Counted from the stretch's first letter, positions 35,588-48,503 are shown. The stretch is DNA of 64,000 nucleotides from Schleiferiaceae bacterium (GCA_018402665.1 JAGYIN010000002.1:62001-126000), one strand, 5' to 3'. The notes: generated by a model from the sequence alone, not told the origin. Numbers and translations are program-made.

Positions 35588-36175
35588 TTACTTAAAAACG
35601 TTGCGTTGAAAAACGAATAACAGACCTACCCCTGTTGAAATAGAAACATCTGCGATGTTGAAGATGGGACGGAAGAAAGTGAAGAATTGGCCGCCCCAGA
35701 TCGGGAGCCAATCGGGCAGTTCACCAGCATAAATAGGGAAGTACAGCATATCAACTACGCGCCCTTGAAGCGCCGGTGCATACCCACCAGCTTCGGGTAG
35801 AAAAGTAGCCACTTTGCCTATGGATTCCGAAAAGATTACACCGTAATACAAGGAGTCTAAGACATTCCCTATGGCCCCAGCGAGTATGAGGCTAATGCCC
35901 CAAGTTGCAACACTGGTCGCCCCGGATTTTATGGTATTACGCAACCACCATATGATGCCGCCAATAGCGGCTATTCGGAAAATGGTAAGTGCCAGTTTAC
36001 CGGCTACGCCACCCCATTCAAGCCCGAAAGCCATCCCGGGATTTTCGGTAAAATGAATGTAAAACCACGAGGTAATTTCGTGGCTTTGGCCTAAATACAT
36101 TGTCGATTTAACCCAAAGCTTGGTAGCTTGATCTACGAAAAGTACCCCTAAAACTATGAGTAGTGCTTTTCTCAA
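35588..36175 (-). CDS. lspA: Lipoprotein signal peptidase (signal peptidase II)
   Basis: A 195-residue inner-membrane aspartic protease that removes signal peptides from prolipoproteins. The catalytic aspartates are D107 (GAIGNVLDSLYYG) and D176 (FNIADVSIS). It has four membrane helices, and the loop before the second catalytic part (about 115-165) is longer than in E. coli LspA (164 residues total), a common feature in Bacteroidota. It overlaps the dksA-like gene by four bases. Confidence 0.95.
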   Translation of the reverse strand: MRKALLIVLGVLFVDQATKLWVKSTMYLGQSHEITSWFYIHFTENPGMAFGLEWGGVAGKLALTIFRIAAIGGIIWWLRNTIKSGATSVATWGISLILAGAIGNVLDSLYYGVIFSESIGKVATFLPEAGGYAPALQGRVVDMLYFPIYAGELPDWLPIWGGQFFTFFRPIFNIADVSISTGVGLLFVFQRNVFK

Positions 36176-36555
36176 CGTTGGTTTAGTTTCGCTTCCATGC
36201 TTAAGGTAGCATGTGGAACCAATTTTAAGCGTTCAGCATCAATCAATTTACCCGTAACACGACAAATGCCGTAGGTTTTATTTTCGATGCGAATCAATGC
36301 GTTTTTCAGGTCGCGTATGAATTTATCTTGACGCGTTGCCAATTGAGAATTACGCTCCTTGCTCATCACGGAAGAACCTTCCTCGAACGATTTAAACTGG
36401 GGGGATGTATCGTCTGTTCCATTGCTTTTATCGTTCGCAAACTGCTCACGCAACAGATCCAAGTCTTGTTCCGCCTTCTCAATTTTTTTCAAAATGATGG
36501 CCTTGAACTCAGCGAGTTCCGCATCACTAAACTTTGTTTTACTTTCTTCAGCCAT
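36172..36555 (-). CDS. TraR/DksA-family protein without zinc ligands
   Basis: A 127-residue DksA-like protein. The N-terminal half is a long coiled-coil hairpin (LKKIEKAEQDLDLLREQF, then a second helix RNSQLATRQDKFIRDL), which in DksA reaches into the RNA polymerase secondary channel. The zinc-finger fold follows as YGICRVTGKLIDAERLKLVPHATLS, but only one of the four usual cysteines is left, so it cannot bind zinc in the normal way. It sits in the conserved ileS - dksA-like - lspA order. A role in transcription control is inferred. Confidence 0.85.
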   Translation of the reverse strand: MAEESKTKFSDAELAEFKAIILKKIEKAEQDLDLLREQFANDKSNGTDDTSPQFKSFEEGSSVMSKERNSQLATRQDKFIRDLKNALIRIENKTYGICRVTGKLIDAERLKLVPHATLSMEAKLNQR

Positions 36556-36612
36556 AGTTTCTTATGTTTAAAGTGTTAGGCCTTCGGGGTTCAGGAAAGG
36601 CTCGAAAATAAA

Positions 36613-39600
36613 CTATTTCTTCAAAATAGAAACATTAATTTTTTGACCTTCTATTTCGATGCTTTCACCGGCATTGCTGCCAAAAGTGATGGCATCTGCA
36701 AGGACCTCGTCTTTAATGTAGGCTAAAAATGGTGTAATGCCTAATTCCAAAGCTTCGGACGCTGCTATGTGTACGTCGATTCTATCAATAACGTCTAACC
36801 CGCTCGATTTTCTCAAGTTTTGCAGTCGGTTGACCATTTCACGCGCTAAACCTTCATTGCGAAGCGCATCGGTCATCGTTGCATCGAGCGCGACGGTCAA
36901 TCCATCACCAGTAGCGACTAACATTCCCGGAATATCTTCTGTAACCACTTCCGCATCGATCAAATCAACACGTACGGTTTGGCCTTGATCTTCGAATTCC
37001 ACAAAACCTCGATTCTCAAAGGCATCAACGGCTGCACTGTCCAACGCTTCAAAATAGGTCTTCACCGCTTTCATGTGGCGTCCTACCTTCGGTCCCAATG
37101 CTTTAAAGTTCGGCTTAACCTTTTTCACGAAAACACCGGCATCTGGTGTGATCACTTCAAGCGCTTTTACATTCACCTCTGCGAGCAAAATGGATTGAAT
37201 GCTTTCGAGCAACTCTTTATCTCCTTCGTTTAACGCTGGCACGAGAATGCGTGCGAGAGGCTGACGAACTTTGAGGTTCTCTTTCTTGCGGATGGAGAGT
37301 ACCATGGAAGTGAGCTGGCGTGCAAGATTTATTTTCTTCTCTAAAGGCGCATTGATAGCTTGCGCATGCACAGCGGGGAAGTCTGTAAGGTGCACGCTGG
37401 TTTGGCCGGTTTTGGCAATTCCTTTATGGAGATCCGTGTACAATTGGTCCGCATAGAACGGGGCGAGCGGCGCCATAAGTCTACTCAACGTTTCTAAACA
37501 CGTCCAAAGCGTTTGATAGGCGCTAATTTTATCTGCTTCGTATGCGCCTTTCCAAAAACGGCGGCGGCCTAAGCGCACGTACCAATTCGACAGTTTCTCC
37601 GTTGTAAATTCTTGAATGGGGCGGAATGCTCTGGTGGGTTCAAATGCTTCCATACCGTCCTCTACTTTGGCAATAAGACTGTGAAGTTCAGATAAAATCC
37701 ACTGGTCCATTTCTGGGCGCTCGTGTAAAGGAATATCTGCTTCTTCATAGCGGAAACCGTCCACATTCGCGTACAAGGCAAAGAAGGCGTAGGTGTTGTG
37801 TAAGGTACCGAAGAATTTTCGACGAACCTCCTGCAATCCTTCCATATCGAAGCGCAAATTATCCCAAGGGGCAGCGTTCGTCAATAAATACCAGCGCAGT
37901 GCATCCGCTCCATATTCGTCCATCGTGGTGAACGGATCAACAGCATTGCCTAAACGTTTTGACATCTTCATTCCGTTCTTATCGAGGACAAGTCCGTTAG
38001 AGATGACATTTTTATACGCGACACTATCGAAGACCATGGATGAAATGGCGTGAAGGGTAAAGAACCATCCGCGCGTTTGATCGACGCCTTCAGCAATGAA
38101 GTTTGCGGGAAATGCACCTCCATCTTCTACCTTTTCTTTGTTTTCAAAGGGGTAATGCCATTGTGCATAGGGCATTGATCCACTATCAAACCAGACGTCA
38201 ATCAGGTCACTTTCACGCTTCATGGCTTTGCCTGAGGGGCTCACCAATACAACGGTATCCATGATGTGGCGGTGCAAATCTATTTTAGCGTAGTTCTCGT
38301 CGCTCATGTCCGTTGGGTCAAAATCACCCATTGGATTCGTGTCCATGAGACCGGCTGCAATCGCTTTTTCAATTTCTTCTTTTAGTTGGGCCGCGCTTTC
38401 AATACACAGGTGTTCGTCGCCTTCCTCCGTGCTCCAGATCGGCAATGGAATTCCCCAAAAACGCGAACGGCTGAGGTTCCAATCGTTGAGGTTTTCCAAC
38501 CAATTTCCAAAACGTCCTGTACCCGTCGAAGCCGGTTTCCAATTGATGGTCTTGTTCAACGCAATCATTTGGTCCTTTTTTGCAGTGGATTTGATAAACC
38601 AGCTGTCTAATGGATAGTACAAGACAGGTTTATCTGTACGCCAACAGTGCGGATAACTGTGCTCGTACTTCTCAATCTTGAACGCTTTGTTTTCGATTTT
38701 TAATTTCAGTGCAATGCGCTCATCTACGCTGAGGTAGGCTTTGAGTTCAGGAATGATGTGCTTCAATGAGGCTTGTTGCTTTACCAATTCCTCTGCTTTC
38801 TCCTCGTCGGTGAGGTACTCTGCTTTAATGTATTCTTCTCCGAAGCCAAACACAGGATCGGTCAATTCAGAGCGGAACTTCCCTCTCAAATCCACCAACG
38901 GTACGAGGTTCCCTTGCTCGTCTTTCACCAATAAAGGAGGTACACCTGCATCGGCAGCAACTTTAGCATCGTCTGCACCAAAGGTGGGCGCTGTGTGAAC
39001 GATACCCGTACCGTCTTCTGTAGTAACAAAATCTCCGGGGATCACACGGAAAGCGTCTTCTGGGCGTTCATTAGGCAGGGCGTACGGCATGAGTTGCTCG
39101 TACTTTAGGCCAACTAAATCTGCTCCCGTAACGGTTTTCTCGATCTGGTACGGAATCTTTTTTGCACCTGCTTCGTAGGTGGCTGTATCACCTTCTACGA
39201 ATTTTTTACCAAAGAGTTTCCCCAGAAGTGGCGTGGCAGCAATAATGCTTACCGGTTCGTGTGTGTATTGGTTAAACGTGTGGACTAAACTGTATTCTAT
39301 TTTAGGTCCTACGGTTAAGGCTGTATTCGAGGGCAACGTCCACGGCGTGGTAGTCCAGGCGAGAAAGTGTACGGTCGCAGCGCCGAAGAGCGCTTCGCTT
39401 TGCCCGTTATTTATCATTTTGAACTGGGCCACGACGGTGTTGTCTTTGACATCCTGGTAACAACCCGGCTGATTCAGCTCGTGTGAACTCAGTCCCGTAC
39501 CCGCTTTTGGTGAATAGGGTTGAATGGTGTAGCCCTTGTAAATCAAGCCCTTTTTGTAGAGTTGAGCGAGCAGCCACCACACAGTTTCCATGTACTTAGG

Positions 39601-40059
39601 CTCATAGGTAACATAGGGCTTATCCATATCCACCCAATAGCCCATTTGGTCGGTCAAGTCCTTCCAAATACCGGTATAACGCATGACCGCGGTGCGGCAC
39701 GCGTCGTTGTATTCTTCAACAGTGATGGATTTTCCGATATCCTCTTTCGTAATGCCCAATTCTTTTTCGACACCCAATTCTACCGGCAAACCGTGCGTAT
39801 CCCATCCCGCTTTGCGGTCCACGAGGTAGCCTTTTTGCGTCTTGTACCTACAAAAAACGTCTTTTAAGGAGCGCCCCATGACGTGGTGTATACCTGGAAG
39901 ACCGTTTGCGCTTGGAGGACCTTCAAAGAAAATCCAAGGCTCTGCGTCCTTGCGTGCAGCGAGCGTTTGTTCAAATAAATGCGATTGCTTCCATTTCGCT
40001 AAAACAGCTTTGTGGATGCCTGCAAGGTCGAGGTTGGCGTATTCTGGAAATGTACTCAT
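36613..40059 (-). CDS. ileS: Isoleucyl-tRNA synthetase, type 2
   Basis: A 1148-residue class I synthetase that charges tRNA-Ile, longer than the ~940 residues of E. coli IleS and of the eukaryote-like type 2 form (FCRYKTQKGYLVDRKAGWDTHGLPVE). The KMSKS loop is KMSKRLGN near residue 698; the editing domain lies in between. The HIGH signature, which should read H-x-G-H, is G56-I57-H58-H59 (NGLPGIHHVMGRSLKD), i.e. the first and third residues are swapped. Type 2 enzymes are known for low sensitivity to mupirocin, and the swap is associated with very high resistance. It starts four bases after ridA. Confidence 0.96.
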   Translation of the reverse strand: MSTFPEYANLDLAGIHKAVLAKWKQSHLFEQTLAARKDAEPWIFFEGPPSANGLPGIHHVMGRSLKDVFCRYKTQKGYLVDRKAGWDTHGLPVELGVEKELGITKEDIGKSITVEEYNDACRTAVMRYTGIWKDLTDQMGYWVDMDKPYVTYEPKYMETVWWLLAQLYKKGLIYKGYTIQPYSPKAGTGLSSHELNQPGCYQDVKDNTVVAQFKMINNGQSEALFGAATVHFLAWTTTPWTLPSNTALTVGPKIEYSLVHTFNQYTHEPVSIIAATPLLGKLFGKKFVEGDTATYEAGAKKIPYQIEKTVTGADLVGLKYEQLMPYALPNERPEDAFRVIPGDFVTTEDGTGIVHTAPTFGADDAKVAADAGVPPLLVKDEQGNLVPLVDLRGKFRSELTDPVFGFGEEYIKAEYLTDEEKAEELVKQQASLKHIIPELKAYLSVDERIALKLKIENKAFKIEKYEHSYPHCWRTDKPVLYYPLDSWFIKSTAKKDQMIALNKTINWKPASTGTGRFGNWLENLNDWNLSRSRFWGIPLPIWSTEEGDEHLCIESAAQLKEEIEKAIAAGLMDTNPMGDFDPTDMSDENYAKIDLHRHIMDTVVLVSPSGKAMKRESDLIDVWFDSGSMPYAQWHYPFENKEKVEDGGAFPANFIAEGVDQTRGWFFTLHAISSMVFDSVAYKNVISNGLVLDKNGMKMSKRLGNAVDPFTTMDEYGADALRWYLLTNAAPWDNLRFDMEGLQEVRRKFFGTLHNTYAFFALYANVDGFRYEEADIPLHERPEMDQWILSELHSLIAKVEDGMEAFEPTRAFRPIQEFTTEKLSNWYVRLGRRRFWKGAYEADKISAYQTLWTCLETLSRLMAPLAPFYADQLYTDLHKGIAKTGQTSVHLTDFPAVHAQAINAPLEKKINLARQLTSMVLSIRKKENLKVRQPLARILVPALNEGDKELLESIQSILLAEVNVKALEVITPDAGVFVKKVKPNFKALGPKVGRHMKAVKTYFEALDSAAVDAFENRGFVEFEDQGQTVRVDLIDAEVVTEDIPGMLVATGDGLTVALDATMTDALRNEGLAREMVNRLQNLRKSSGLDVIDRIDVHIAASEALELGITPFLAYIKDEVLADAITFGSNAGESIEIEGQKINVSILKK

Positions 40060-40063
40060 GAGG

Positions 40064-40498
40064 TTATTCTACAGTAGCGATACACTTGAGTTCTATGGCA
40101 ATGGGCGTGGGTAGGCTATTGATTTCCACCGTGGTGCGGCACGGTTGGTTCTCTTTAAAGTATTCAGCATAGATCCGATTGAACGTGTGAAAATCGCGCT
40201 TCATGTCCACGAGAAAGACCTGAACGTCGACCAATTCTTCCCAAGAAGAACCGCTCGCTTCCAAAATGGCCTTCACGTTTGCAAAAACGCTGTGGACCTG
40301 TGCTTCAAAATCAAAAGCTTTAAAATTGCCATTATGATCCAATTCCAATCCAGGAACTCCGCTATCATTCGCATCGCTTCCCGCCGTTCTAGGACCTACG
40401 CCTGAGAGGAACAACAGGTTGCCAACTTTTCTGGCGTGTGGATACAAACCCACTGGTTTTGGGGCGGTTGAGGTTGAGATCTTGCTTGAATCGGCCAT
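40064..40498 (-). CDS. RidA (YjgF/YER057c) family protein
   Basis: A 144-residue Rid protein, a trimeric chorismate-mutase-like fold. Most members hydrolyse reactive enamines and imines released by PLP enzymes. Typical parts are GNLLFLSGVGPRT near residues 26-38, HSVFANVKAILEASGSSWEELV, and the arginine in QPCRTTVEINSLP. The C-terminal IAIELKCIATVE fits as well. It has a longer N-terminus than E. coli RidA (128). It heads the minus-strand run ridA - ileS - dksA-like - lspA - pdeM. Confidence 0.9.
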   Translation of the reverse strand: MADSSKISTSTAPKPVGLYPHARKVGNLLFLSGVGPRTAGSDANDSGVPGLELDHNGNFKAFDFEAQVHSVFANVKAILEASGSSWEELVDVQVFLVDMKRDFHTFNRIYAEYFKENQPCRTTVEINSLPTPIAIELKCIATVE

Positions 40499-40588
40499 AT
40501 CACTTCTTTATTAAGTCTGCAAAAATAGGGAATGCACATGGGAAGCCCTTCATGAAATGGCAACAGGTTCAAAGAAAACTTAGTGTTA

Positions 40589-40621
40589 TTTGTACACTTA
40601 CTACAATTTGTTATATATTTG
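40589..40621 (+). promoter_or_regulatory. Strong Bacteroidota-type promoter in the ridA-secA gap
   Basis: TTTG (40589-40592), 21 bases, TATATTTG (40614-40621): a full match to the TTTG / TAnnTTTG form. It reads toward secA but stands ~290 bases before it, and would start an RNA near 40627. Confidence 0.7.
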
Positions 40622-40626
40622 CCCTG

Positions 40627-40757
40627 TATGTGAAGATTGGTGGTTCTTTCTTTTCATGCTTCTGTGATAGGTTCTAGGGGCTATTTGGCAGAGTTTTCAA
40701 GGTGTTACTGAGCCGATTTTTAACACCCGAGAATCCTTCCAAATTCCCCTTTTTTTA
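40627..40757 (+). ncRNA. Candidate small RNA with long terminator-like hairpin
   Basis: The gap 40499-40913 has no plausible gene. From the promoter at 40589-40621 an RNA of ~130 bases is expected: about 50 unpaired bases, then one long hairpin over 40676-40750, then seven T. The outer stem pairs AGGGG-CT-ATTTGG (40676-40688) with CCAAAT-T-CCCCT (40739-40750); the middle is mostly paired with two wobble pairs; the inner stem pairs GGTGTTA (40701-40707) with TAACACC (40721-40727), leaving a 13-base loop. A promoter, a long stem and a T-run in a row suggest an independent small RNA. I cannot match it to a known family; 6S-like RNA is a possibility only. Confidence 0.5.
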
Positions 40758-40759
40758 TG

Positions 40760-40890
40760 CCCTAAACTTTCGTTTTTAGGGATTTTCACCCTGCCAATGT
40801 GTCCATTTTATTAGGAAAGTTTCGAATTGGCCCTTTTTTAGCAGTCATAAAAGTCTACCCTTCGGGTACAACCTATTATTTTTGTAGACT
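40760..40890 (+). promoter_or_regulatory. secA leader: two inverted repeats and -7 element
   Basis: CCCTAAA / TTTAGGG (40760-40766, 40775-40781) form a 7-pair hairpin. Further on AGTCTAC / GTAGACT (40852-40858, 40884-40890) enclose a smaller TACCC-TTC-GGGTA hairpin (40856-40868). TATTTTTG (40877-40884) matches the -7 consensus 30 bases before the secA ATG, without a clear -33 TTTG. The second repeat covers this promoter, so it may control secA. Confidence 0.45.
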
Positions 40891-40913
40891 ATTTATAAGA
40901 ATCTGACAGCCTC

Positions 40914-44243
<3,330 letters not shown>

Positions 44244-44247
44244 TCGG

Positions 44248-46611
44248 ATGTTCTGGACCGCATTGACGCGTATTCTCCTCCGCAATAGATTGGCATGGTT
44301 AGTTACTGTGGCCCTCGCTACAGCATTTATGGCGTATCAAGGCACTTCTGTGGAGATGACCTATGAATTCGCAAAGTTGATGCCGGAAACGGATTCAGTT
44401 TCTATTGAATACGACCAATTGGTAGCGGAGTTCGGACAAGTGTCGAATACCGTGGTGATCGCCATGGAAGATGCGGATTTCTTTGAGCGCGAGCACCTCG
44501 AGCAATGGCTCGAATTAATGGCGGATCTAAAGGCGGTAGATGGCGTTGAACACGTTCAGAGTTTGACAGAAGCCTACGGTTTATATGTCGATAGTGCTAC
44601 GGAAAAATTGGCTCCAGATACGCTGTTTCAATTCTTACCTGAAAACGGGGAAGAAGAAATTGCTCTGGAAGCTCGGGTTAAAAGTTGGCCGTTTTACAAG
44701 GGAATTCTGTACCAAGGGGATACGTACATGGCCATTTTACGCATTGACGAGGCGCGTTTGTACACTAAGGAGATCGTTCCAATCATTGAAAATGCGAAAG
44801 CCATTATTTTGGCTTGGGAGGCATCTGCAGGAAGGGACCTTCATATGTCTGGTCTACCGTGGATCCGCATTGCAAATTCCAATGCTTTAGAAAAGGAGAT
44901 TTACCGTACAGTAGGGCTCACATTACTGGTAACAGTCATCATTTTCTACCTCTTTTTGAAGAGTTTCCGTGCAACGGCCATTTCTATAATGATTGTGGCA
45001 TTAGGGGCTATTTGGGCTTACGGAATCATGGGACTCTTCGGCTACGGCTTAACGCTACTTTCTTCTTTGATTGCACCGTTGATTATCGTTATTGGCGTTC
45101 CAAATTGTATTTACCTCATCAATAAATACCATCAGGAATACAAAAAGCACGGACAACAGATTAAGGCCATCCAACGCGTGGTGAGCAAGGTGGGGTACAT
45201 CGCTTTAATCACAAATACGACTACGGCATTAGGGTTTGCGGCATTCATTCTTACCAGCAGTGAAAATTTAGTCCAATTTGGTGTCGTCAGTTCCTTGAGC
45301 ATCCTCACCGTGTTTGTACTGTCTATCGTTCTTGTTCCCATCATCTATAGTTATGTGAGTCCGCCGAAAGAACGCCATCTGAATCATTTTGATGTGGCTT
45401 GGCTCATTTCGTTTTTGGACTTCCTCGATGATGCCGTTGAAAACAAGCGCAATTGGGTCTATGGCATTACCGGTGTTGCAGTCATCGCAGCCATTTATGG
45501 GGTGACCCTCATTCAAACTGCCGGCAACCTCACCGCCGATTTTAACAAAAACAAACAGATTTATAAGGATGTCAAATACTTCGAACACGCCGTAGGGGGT
45601 GTCGTACCGTTAGACATTATCATAGATACCAAACGCGAAGGCGGAGTAGAACGACTCAGTACGCTTCGTCGCATCGAACAGTTGCAAGACAGTTTAAATG
45701 CCATGCCAGAGTTGAGTCGATCCGGAAGTATAGTTGACTTTGTGAAATTTGCCAAGCAGGGTGTCATGTTTGGTAATCCCGATTTGTACGAACTGCCATC
45801 GCGTTCGGAGCAGCAGTGGTTGCTCACCTATTTACCGCGCGGCATGAAGGACGAATCAGGATTGGCCAATTCTATGGTGACCCCCGACGGACGTAAAGCA
45901 CGCATTACCGTCCAAATGGCCGATCTGACCACTCCTGAGATGCGTGTATTGACCGATAAGGTCAAGCGACTCGTCGGAACACTGTTCCCAGGAGAAAATT
46001 TTGACGTCAGTATCACCGGCGCCTCAATCAAATTCATTCGTTCCACGAGCTACCTCATCAATAACCTGATTCTTTCATTGCTGCTCGCGGTTATTGCGAT
46101 TTCTATCATCATGGCGCTTTTATTCATGAGCGCACGCATGGTATTGATTTCCCTCATTCCCAATCTTATCCCCATGCTCATTACGGCAGGGATTATGGGG
46201 TATGCCGGAATTCCTTTGAAGCCTTCAACCATACTTGTATTTAGTATTGCCTTTGGTATTTCTGTGGACGACAGCTTGCACTTTCTTGCGAAATACAGAC
46301 AGGAGTTGAAAGCAAACGGTTGGAACATCAAATGGGCGGTAAAGAGCTCCATTCTTGAGACGGGCCTCAGCATGTTCTATACCTCTGTGGTCTTGTTCTG
46401 CGGTTTTTCTGTTTTTATGACCTCAAGTTTTGCGGGCAACCAAAGTTTAGGGTTATTGACGGCCATTACGCTGTTTGTTGCCATGTTGAGTAACCTATTA
46501 GTCCTTCCATCGTTTTTGATGTCCATGGAAAAATGGGTGACGAAGAAAGATTTGAGCGAAAACATTCTCGATATTTATGATGCTGAGGTAGGAACCGAGG
46601 ACGAAGAATAA
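44248..46611 (+). CDS. RND-superfamily exporter (MMPL/HpnN type)
   Basis: A 787-residue membrane protein with twelve predicted helices in two repeats (1+5 each) and periplasmic loops of ~170 residues, the compact RND form seen in MMPL, HpnN and Patched-like proteins. The acidic proton-relay pair is present in the second half ([19 protein letters not shown]). Unlike the pump at 2013, no adaptor or channel gene lies next to it. Family members move lipids, hopanoids or other hydrophobic compounds. It lies four bases after secA and five before rfbA. The substrate is unknown. Confidence 0.87.
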   Translation: MFWTALTRILLRNRLAWLVTVALATAFMAYQGTSVEMTYEFAKLMPETDSVSIEYDQLVAEFGQVSNTVVIAMEDADFFEREHLEQWLELMADLKAVDGVEHVQSLTEAYGLYVDSATEKLAPDTLFQFLPENGEEEIALEARVKSWPFYKGILYQGDTYMAILRIDEARLYTKEIVPIIENAKAIILAWEASAGRDLHMSGLPWIRIANSNALEKEIYRTVGLTLLVTVIIFYLFLKSFRATAISIMIVALGAIWAYGIMGLFGYGLTLLSSLIAPLIIVIGVPNCIYLINKYHQEYKKHGQQIKAIQRVVSKVGYIALITNTTTALGFAAFILTSSENLVQFGVVSSLSILTVFVLSIVLVPIIYSYVSPPKERHLNHFDVAWLISFLDFLDDAVENKRNWVYGITGVAVIAAIYGVTLIQTAGNLTADFNKNKQIYKDVKYFEHAVGGVVPLDIIIDTKREGGVERLSTLRRIEQLQDSLNAMPELSRSGSIVDFVKFAKQGVMFGNPDLYELPSRSEQQWLLTYLPRGMKDESGLANSMVTPDGRKARITVQMADLTTPEMRVLTDKVKRLVGTLFPGENFDVSITGASIKFIRSTSYLINNLILSLLLAVIAISIIMALLFMSARMVLISLIPNLIPMLITAGIMGYAGIPLKPSTILVFSIAFGISVDDSLHFLAKYRQELKANGWNIKWAVKSSILETGLSMFYTSVVLFCGFSVFMTSSFAGNQSLGLLTAITLFVAMLSNLLVLPSFLMSMEKWVTKKDLSENILDIYDAEVGTEDEE

Positions 46612-46616
46612 GCACT

Positions 46617-47477
46617 ATGAAAGGAATACTACTCGCCGGAGGCTCCGGTACACGACTCCATCCACTGACCCTTGCGGTGAGCAAACAGTTGATGCCGGTC
46701 TACGATAAGCCTATGATTTATTACCCGCTCAGTACGTTAATGCAGGCGGGCATTCGCGAGATTCTAATCATTACTACGCCGCACGATGCGCCGTTGTTTA
46801 GGAAGCTTTTGGGCGACGGATCCAGTTTAGGCTGCGTGTTTGAATATACGGTTCAAGAGCACCCCGAAGGTCTTGCCCAAGCATTCATCCTGGGTGAAAA
46901 GTTTATCGGAGACGATAGCGTTGCGCTAATTCTAGGCGATAACATTTTTTACGGATCTTCCATGGCGCAGGTCTTACAGCAAAGTAAAGATCCTTCTGGA
47001 GGTATGGTATTCGCTTACCGCGTGAGCGATCCTGAGCGGTACGGTGTAGTGGAATTTGATGGGAATATGAAAGCCCTTTCCATAGAAGAAAAACCGGAGC
47101 ATCCGAAAAGTGATTATGCCGTACCTGGTTTGTATTTCTACGACAATAGAGTGGTAGAGATTGCTAAGAATTTGAAGCCAAGCCCGCGCGGCGAATTGGA
47201 AATTACAGATGTGAACAAGCGTTACCTAGAATGGGGTGAACTGGAAGTGGGAGTGCTAGACCGCGGAACGGCGTGGTTAGATACCGGTACTTTTGCCAGT
47301 CTTCAACAGGCTGGACAGTTTGTGGAAGTGATCGAAGAGCGCCAGGGTTTGAAGGTAGGATGTATTGAAGAAATCGCCTACGAGCAAGGGTTTATTGATG
47401 CGGCGCAGCTTGAACAATTGGCACAACCCCTCGTTAAAAGTGGGTACGGAAAGTACTTACTGAAATTGCTCAAATAA
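46617..47477 (+). CDS. rfbA: Glucose-1-phosphate thymidylyltransferase
   Basis: A 286-residue RmlA/RfbA that makes dTDP-glucose from glucose 1-phosphate and dTTP, the first step to dTDP-rhamnose and related sugars. The nucleotide-binding [11 protein letters not shown] near residues 8-18, [19 protein letters not shown] and the ending [11 protein letters not shown] are typical. No rfbB, rfbC or rfbD is nearby, which is unusual because these are often together. It lies five bases after the exporter gene and one base before the prenyl synthase gene. Confidence 0.94.
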   Translation: MKGILLAGGSGTRLHPLTLAVSKQLMPVYDKPMIYYPLSTLMQAGIREILIITTPHDAPLFRKLLGDGSSLGCVFEYTVQEHPEGLAQAFILGEKFIGDDSVALILGDNIFYGSSMAQVLQQSKDPSGGMVFAYRVSDPERYGVVEFDGNMKALSIEEKPEHPKSDYAVPGLYFYDNRVVEIAKNLKPSPRGELEITDVNKRYLEWGELEVGVLDRGTAWLDTGTFASLQQAGQFVEVIEERQGLKVGCIEEIAYEQGFIDAAQLEQLAQPLVKSGYGKYLLKLLK

Positions 47478-47478
47478 C

Positions 47479-48441
47479 ATGAAACACCTTACCGCCTTAC
47501 AAGACCTTTTTCAAGCCGAAGTAGACCAATTAAACTTAGGCACAGCGCCATCAAAGTTGTACGACCCCATGCATTACATCATGCAACTGGGGGGTAAGCG
47601 TCTACGACCCATTTTAAGTTTAATGGGTGCCGGTATCTACGGCGATCCATCGAAAGCCATGCCGCAAGCCATGGCGATAGAACTCTTCCATAATTTCTCG
47701 CTCATTCATGATGATATTATGGATGCGGCGCCTTTGCGCCGCGGCAAAATCACCGTTCATAAAAAATGGGACGATAATGTAGGCATACTCTCTGGTGATG
47801 GCATGTTGGTCAAAGCCTATCAATACCTCGCGCAATGCGATGCTGCCATCCTTCCTGAGGTGCTTGGTACTTTTTCTCAGACGGCGCTTGAAGTTTGTGA
47901 AGGACAGCAAATGGACATGGACTTTGAATCTATGGATGAAGTGGCTGCGGCAACCTACATCCAGATGATCCAATTCAAAACTTCCGTTTTGCTCGGTTGT
48001 GCAATGAAGGTCGGCGCCCTAGTCGGTGGCGGGTCGAAAGAAGATGCAGATGCCTTGTACCAGTTCGCCCTCTTATTAGGGACTTCGTTCCAAATCAAAG
48101 ACGATTACCTCGATGTCTATGGCGATCCTGAGAAGTTTGGAAAGCAGGTGGGCGGAGATATTCTTAGCAATAAGAAAACCTTACTATGGATTGAAGCCCA
48201 GCGTCGTTCAGCGGTTCAAAATATTGACTTCGGCGCGTATGCAGCGATGGAGCCTAGCGAAGAAAAGGTACACAGTTTTCAGGAATTGTATAAAATCTTG
48301 GGAGTGGATACCTATGCGAAAGCGCAAATTGATCACTACTACCAATTAAGTCTAGAGGCATTGAACTCAGTCGAAGTTCCAGCCGAAAAACTGGCTCCTT
48401 TAAAGGAGTTTGCGGCGTGGCTTTATTCTCGTGAGTCTTAA
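47479..48441 (+). CDS. Polyprenyl diphosphate synthase
   Basis: A 320-residue trans-prenyltransferase that builds isoprenoid chains from isopentenyl diphosphate. The first aspartate-rich motif is D78-D79-x-x-D82 (LIHDDIMD) and the second is D208-D209-x-x-D212 (IKDDYLD). GGKRLRP is the substrate-binding block. Product length (C15, C20 or longer) cannot be decided by eye; similar Bacteroidota enzymes are usually called geranylgeranyl or farnesyl diphosphate synthases. It starts one base after rfbA and belongs to the secA - exporter - rfbA run. Confidence 0.9.
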   Translation: MKHLTALQDLFQAEVDQLNLGTAPSKLYDPMHYIMQLGGKRLRPILSLMGAGIYGDPSKAMPQAMAIELFHNFSLIHDDIMDAAPLRRGKITVHKKWDDNVGILSGDGMLVKAYQYLAQCDAAILPEVLGTFSQTALEVCEGQQMDMDFESMDEVAAATYIQMIQFKTSVLLGCAMKVGALVGGGSKEDADALYQFALLLGTSFQIKDDYLDVYGDPEKFGKQVGGDILSNKKTLLWIEAQRRSAVQNIDFGAYAAMEPSEEKVHSFQELYKILGVDTYAKAQIDHYYQLSLEALNSVEVPAEKLAPLKEFAAWLYSRES

Positions 48442-48453
48442 TTAACGAACACC

Positions 48454-48484
48454 TTTCCCAACCCACTATTTCGGGTTATTTTTG
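48454..48484 (+). promoter_or_regulatory. purD promoter
   Basis: TTTC (48454-48457), 19 bases, TATTTTTG (48477-48484), close to the TTTG / TAnnTTTG form. The purD ATG follows after 19 bases. Confidence 0.55.
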
Positions 48485-48503
48485 CCGTCTAATCACACCC
48501 ATC

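Noticed and set aside
40627-40757. Firm call of 6S RNA
   Set aside because: The long hairpin and size are in range, but I cannot see the typical central bubble and have no model match.
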